Source: UBA11710 sp049287025
GTDB lineage: Bacteria > Patescibacteriota > Patescibacteriia > Magasanikbacterales > UBA922
Reading direction: 5' to 3'
Length of the DNA stretch: 32,967 nucleotides
Assembly (NCBI GenBank): GCA_049287025.1
Contig: JBAQFA010000021.1
Span: forward strand, 1-32,967
Shown: in pieces, positions 30,059 to 32,967 of the stretch
How positions within the stretch are numbered: the first letter of the stretch is position 1
Layout: the number at the start of each line of letters is the position of its first letter
Translations under genes and position numbers: made by a program
The notes under the pieces: model-generated
The model's database searches: none
The model's input: only the letters and a program-made list of their open reading frames with translations
Told to the model about the DNA's origin: nothing

Positions 30059-32878
30059 TTATAGCAGAGTTTGTAAGAATTTCCAACCAAGATAAAGACC
30101 TAGTCCAGAAGCCATTGTTGTAGCCGTGGCAAAGACACCTTTGACAGTATTTAAGTAGGGAATTGAAGTTGTAGTTGGTGACGAGATTGTTACATTGTTA
30201 AATTGTTCCATTGTTGGTGTTGAAGTTAGGTTATAGGTTATAGGTTCTAGGTTTTGATATTTATTTTGCATTGTTGTTTTGTTATTTGTTAAATTTTTGC
30301 CTGCCTGCGCAGGCAGGTTAAATTTTTGTTCAATTTCTATATTATTTTTTGTATCTTCGTAAGCTATTGTTGAAGTTGTAATAATATTTTCTGTTGTAGT
30401 TACAATATCGTCACTTGTCGTTGTCATTTCTAGCGTGGTAGTGACAATATCTATTGTTGTCGTGGTAATATCTGGCGTAGTAGTAGTTAGATCAAACGTA
30501 GAAGTGGGTGTGGTGGTTGGAGTTGTAATAGTTGTAGTTGTAATATTTAAATCATTATCGCTACCACTATTATTTTGTGATAATGGTTTTTCAAAGTTAT
30601 TTAAAATATCATTCCAATTTTTTCCTAGAGCAGCTGGAGTAACATAAGCTGTATTCCAAATACGAAAATCACTGCTTAGAGTTTCATCAACACCACCATC
30701 CTTTGCTTGGATAGAATATAAATAATCACCAGGTGTCTTGTTATCTTTTTGCCAATCAGCTTGTTTTTCGTTAAGCGCATTAATAGCTTGCATAACCCAA
30801 GCCGTGGTTGGTGTGCCGCCAAAGTCTCCGTTATTAGTCTGGGATTGTTGTAATTTAATTTTGGCCTTTGTTAAAGCTTCTGATACTCCAGAAATGTCTG
30901 AAATAGGCGAGAGTGCTTGTATAGCTGCAGCTGTAAGGTCTGCACTACCCCAACCACCATTGGATTGTTTTGATAGAATAAATTCTACAGTTTTTTGAAT
31001 AATATTATCATTACTAGAATAACCAGCATGAAGTAGTGGAATTATAGCAAAAATGTCATCATTATACAGATTTACATTGCCAAATTGTGTACCATCAAAT
31101 TTATTTATTAGATTAGTAATGTAGTTTGTTTTTGTGTCTGAATAAGGATTTATATCTAGTGCCATTAAAGCCATAGCTCGACGGGCATAATCAGACACAT
31201 TGTTAAGTCCGACTAGAGGATTTGGGTCAGTTAGTAAATATGTTTTTATATTTTGAGCAATGGTATTATTTTTGTCATAGGCGCCAAAAGCAATTGCAGA
31301 CCAGTCGGTATAGATGGAGCTAGAACCAAGACTGCCGTCTGGATTTTGTTTTGAGGATAAAAATTCAATTGCTTTATTTACATTAAGATTATTGTGAATA
31401 TTTTCGTTTGAACCGTTCCCACCGCTAGAGCCTCCGTCATTGTTGTTTTTACTATTATCGTCTGTAGAAGTATTTAGTTGGATAATTGTTAGAGTAATTG
31501 GATTGCTCCATTTTGAATAATCGTCGGATGTAATTTTGGCGTAGTAAGTTCCTGTAGTGGTGAATTTGTAATCAACCTGTCCTGATCCATCGGTTGTGGT
31601 GGTGGCGATAGTAATCGTCGTATCCCACCAGCCAGTAGAATTTGGATTATCAATTGAAATGTCAATCAAATTGGCATCTGGTAGCCATTCGTTTTCCAAA
31701 TTTTCATAATCATAGCGCCAAGTAAAAAATGTAGTTGTGGTATCAAGTGTAAAAGTTGAAGTACTGGCTGTAATTTGCCAAGGATTGTCAAAATAAATAT
31801 AAATATTTTCACCGCCATCTAGATCATAACTATCCATGCCAATACTCGGATAGGTGTCATCAACCACATAATTCCAATTGGCACAGAGTGAAGTGTTGGT
31901 GGGGGAATAAATATCAATGCAATTTAAATAAAAACTATCCATACTGTCATAATATTGTAAGTCAGTAATAGTAAAATTTGTGCTAACAGCGTCAGCGGCC
32001 ATCAGGGCGGTTAGAGCATTGCTGGAAGTGGTGAAATGTTCTACGCCGTTAGAATCCAGAATTATAGTTGACGTTGGTATTTCTATTTGGCTAGAAAAAA
32101 TTAAATTATTTTGATAGCGTAAATTTAAGTTTACTTGTTTGGTTGGCTCTGACTTGATGGCAGGATTTACAGTCAAATAAATTTTTTCACTTCTAGTTTT
32201 ACCACTTGCTTCTATATAAATTTCTTTTTCACCTTCTGTGTCGGGAATATATTCTAGTGTGCCAGAAGTTGAATTATAACTGTTTCCGTCAATAAAAAAT
32301 GTAGCTTCCGAATTCAGATTGGTTATTTCACCACTATTCCAAAATTGTGCTTTAATATTGACAGGTGAGTTTGTGTATGTGCTGGTGTTGGTTAAATCTA
32401 CATGTAAAATTTCATTTGTATAATTCCAATCAACATAAGAAAAAACTATTTTGTCGTTATTATTAACTGGTAAATCGGTCGCTCCAAGTAGGGTTGCATT
32501 ATTATTTTGGTAAAGCGACCAAAACATGTTTTCATCATTACCAATGCTATTAATTTTTTCTACAAATAAACCCCAGCCAAAGTTATTTGTACCATAATTT
32601 AATAAACCCTGTTCTTGGACTGTTTGTAATATGCAAATGGCTTTATAACCAGTATAAGTGGAAGTTACTCCAGTATTATCTGTCACTTCGCAAGATTCCG
32701 GAATAGAAATTTGCTGGTCTAAAATTGTTTGTTCTGACGTTTCAATTCTTAAATTTACATTTATGTTTTCTTCAGCATAAGCCGGACACAAAAATAAAAT
32801 GCTACCAATTACAATTGAACAAACTAAAATTAATTTTCTAAATGTCAAATGTCTCATATTAAATGTTAGACTCTTCAT
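30059..32878 (-). CDS. Secreted, membrane-anchored protein with DUF4430 and alpha/alpha-barrel (intrinsic factor-like) domains
   Basis: 939 residues. A signal peptide ends near PAYA-EE (32-37). Met8 (32857) is an alternative start that avoids overlapping the upstream gene. DUF4430-like domain 1 spans about 39-150 (ICILQTVQEQG, FGWGLFVEKI, WSLYQNN, NDKIVFSY). An Ig-like domain (160-240), a second DUF4430-like domain (248-366) and another beta domain (370-466) follow. After a Gly/Asn linker, 498 to about 755 is an alpha/alpha barrel with QNPDGSLG, QSNGGWG, QTNNGDFGG and QAKDGG repeats, as in prenyltransferase/squalene cyclase and cobalamin-binding proteins. A Thr-rich stalk (779-836), the repeat-derived NLPAQAGKNLT (854-864) and a C-terminal hydrophobic anchor (about 909-937) complete it. 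The ligand is unknown; corrinoid binding is inferred from the architecture. Confidence 0.8.
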   Translation of the reverse strand: MKSLTFNMRHLTFRKLILVCSIVIGSILFLCPAYAEENINVNLRIETSEQTILDQQISIPESCEVTDNTGVTSTYTGYKAICILQTVQEQGLLNYGTNNFGWGLFVEKINSIGNDENMFWSLYQNNNATLLGATDLPVNNNDKIVFSYVDWNYTNEILHVDLTNTSTYTNSPVNIKAQFWNSGEITNLNSEATFFIDGNSYNSTSGTLEYIPDTEGEKEIYIEASGKTRSEKIYLTVNPAIKSEPTKQVNLNLRYQNNLIFSSQIEIPTSTIILDSNGVEHFTTSSNALTALMAADAVSTNFTITDLQYYDSMDSFYLNCIDIYSPTNTSLCANWNYVVDDTYPSIGMDSYDLDGGENIYIYFDNPWQITASTSTFTLDTTTTFFTWRYDYENLENEWLPDANLIDISIDNPNSTGWWDTTITIATTTTDGSGQVDYKFTTTGTYYAKITSDDYSKWSNPITLTIIQLNTSTDDNSKNNNDGGSSGGNGSNENIHNNLNVNKAIEFLSSKQNPDGSLGSSSIYTDWSAIAFGAYDKNNTIAQNIKTYLLTDPNPLVGLNNVSDYARRAMALMALDINPYSDTKTNYITNLINKFDGTQFGNVNLYNDDIFAIIPLLHAGYSSNDNIIQKTVEFILSKQSNGGWGSADLTAAAIQALSPISDISGVSEALTKAKIKLQQSQTNNGDFGGTPTTAWVMQAINALNEKQADWQKDNKTPGDYLYSIQAKDGGVDETLSSDFRIWNTAYVTPAALGKNWNDILNNFEKPLSQNNSGSDNDLNITTTTITTPTTTPTSTFDLTTTTPDITTTTIDIVTTTLEMTTTSDDIVTTTENIITTSTIAYEDTKNNIEIEQKFNLPAQAGKNLTNNKTTMQNKYQNLEPITYNLTSTPTMEQFNNVTISSPTTTSIPYLNTVKGVFATATTMASGLGLYLGWKFLQTLL
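30291..30328 (-). repeat. GC-rich palindromic repeat inserted in frame (copy B)
   Basis: CCTGCCTGCGCAGGCAGG (30300-30317) is a perfect 18-base palindrome flanked by AAATTTTTG on the left and TTAAATTTTTG on the right. On the coding strand it reads FNLPAQAGKNLT, the same peptide, frame and orientation as copy A in the VirD4-like gene. Confidence 0.85.
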
Positions 32879-32967
32879 ATTTCCATTTAATTTTATCTTT
32901 TGGTTGAATAATATAATTTAAAATTCCAGTTGAAGCTGGTTCATTATTTATATAATAAATCCAGTAT
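32859..32967 (-). CDS. DUF4430-domain protein, C-terminal fragment (runs off the window)
   Basis: Only the last 35 codons are present: YWIYYINNEPASTG at the edge, then IIQPKDKIKWKYEESNI and a TAA at 32861-32859. The W-x-YYIN and DKIKWKYE patterns are the final strands of a DUF4430 domain and match the ends of the two other DUF4430-type genes downstream. The stop is one base before Met8 of the 939-residue protein, so the two genes form one transcription unit. The rest of the gene lies outside the window. Confidence 0.75.
   Translation of the reverse strand, partial: YWIYYINNEPASTGILNYIIQPKDKIKWKYEESNI

Noticed and set aside
1..32967. Alternative genetic code, CRISPR, tRNA or rRNA
   Set aside because: TGA is used as a normal stop at ATGA overlaps and never reads through in recognised genes. 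No spacer-repeat arrays, cloverleaf or rRNA-like sequences were found in the short spacers.

Overview
The window looks like a chromosomal segment of an AT-rich Patescibacteria (CPR) bacterium, probably of the Parcubacteria side. This is inferred from gene content and style: a VirD4-like ATPase with a long Asn/Lys-rich tail, an AMMECR1 protein, a stand-alone flavokinase, DUF4430 surface proteins, bL9 retained, very compact operons, few Shine-Dalgarno sites and quasi-palindromic intergenic spacers. UGA is used as a stop (for example in ATGA overlaps), so the Gracilibacteria/SR1 code does not apply. I see no rRNA, tRNA, CRISPR array, transposase or integrase.

Layout. 1-2959: an AMMECR1 gene and the VirD4-like ATPase, each with its own promoter. 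3181-16242: one tight plus-strand operon, beginning with NAD(P)HX dehydratase (nnrD). It continues with seven paralogous proteins of about 500 residues, each ending in a PEP-synthase/PPDK-type swivelling phosphohistidine domain, and finishes with three tandem HAD domains, two of them fused to the seventh paralog. A bidirectional terminator at 16262-16288 separates it from a convergent minus-strand operon (21095 to 16292). That operon encodes a metallophosphoesterase, two orotate-PRTase-like paralogs, a LOG-family protein and an eighth swivelling-domain protein with the domain at its N-terminus. 21194-22174: a strikingly GC-rich histidine-phosphatase gene with its own consensus promoter, structured leader, strong ribosome binding site and terminator. 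Divergent from it, at 22220, is a stand-alone PPDK/PEP-synthase ATP-grasp domain. 23283-28817: a small membrane protein and housekeeping genes (S41 protease, riboflavin kinase, era, rplI, pyrG). 28897-32967: a minus-strand group with a 59-residue Cys-rich ORF, a DUF6580 putative transporter, a DUF4430-like lipoprotein, a 939-residue surface protein combining DUF4430 with an alpha/alpha barrel, and the 3' end of another DUF4430 gene.

Main interpretation (inference). The ATP-grasp protein ends exactly where PEP synthase or rifampin phosphotransferase would continue into its substrate-binding and His domains. The eight nearby proteins supply a helical domain plus a His domain and have no ATP-grasp. 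No PEP/pyruvate TIM barrel is present. Together they could be a split, expanded dikinase or phosphotransferase system: one shared kinase charging a set of diversified carriers. Phosphatases (HADs, metallophosphoesterase, histidine phosphatase) and ribosyl-phosphate enzymes lie alongside. The substrates are unknown.

A second point of interest is the right-hand group. DUF4430 plus an alpha/alpha barrel is the domain pair of vertebrate intrinsic factor, and it lies next to a putative transporter.
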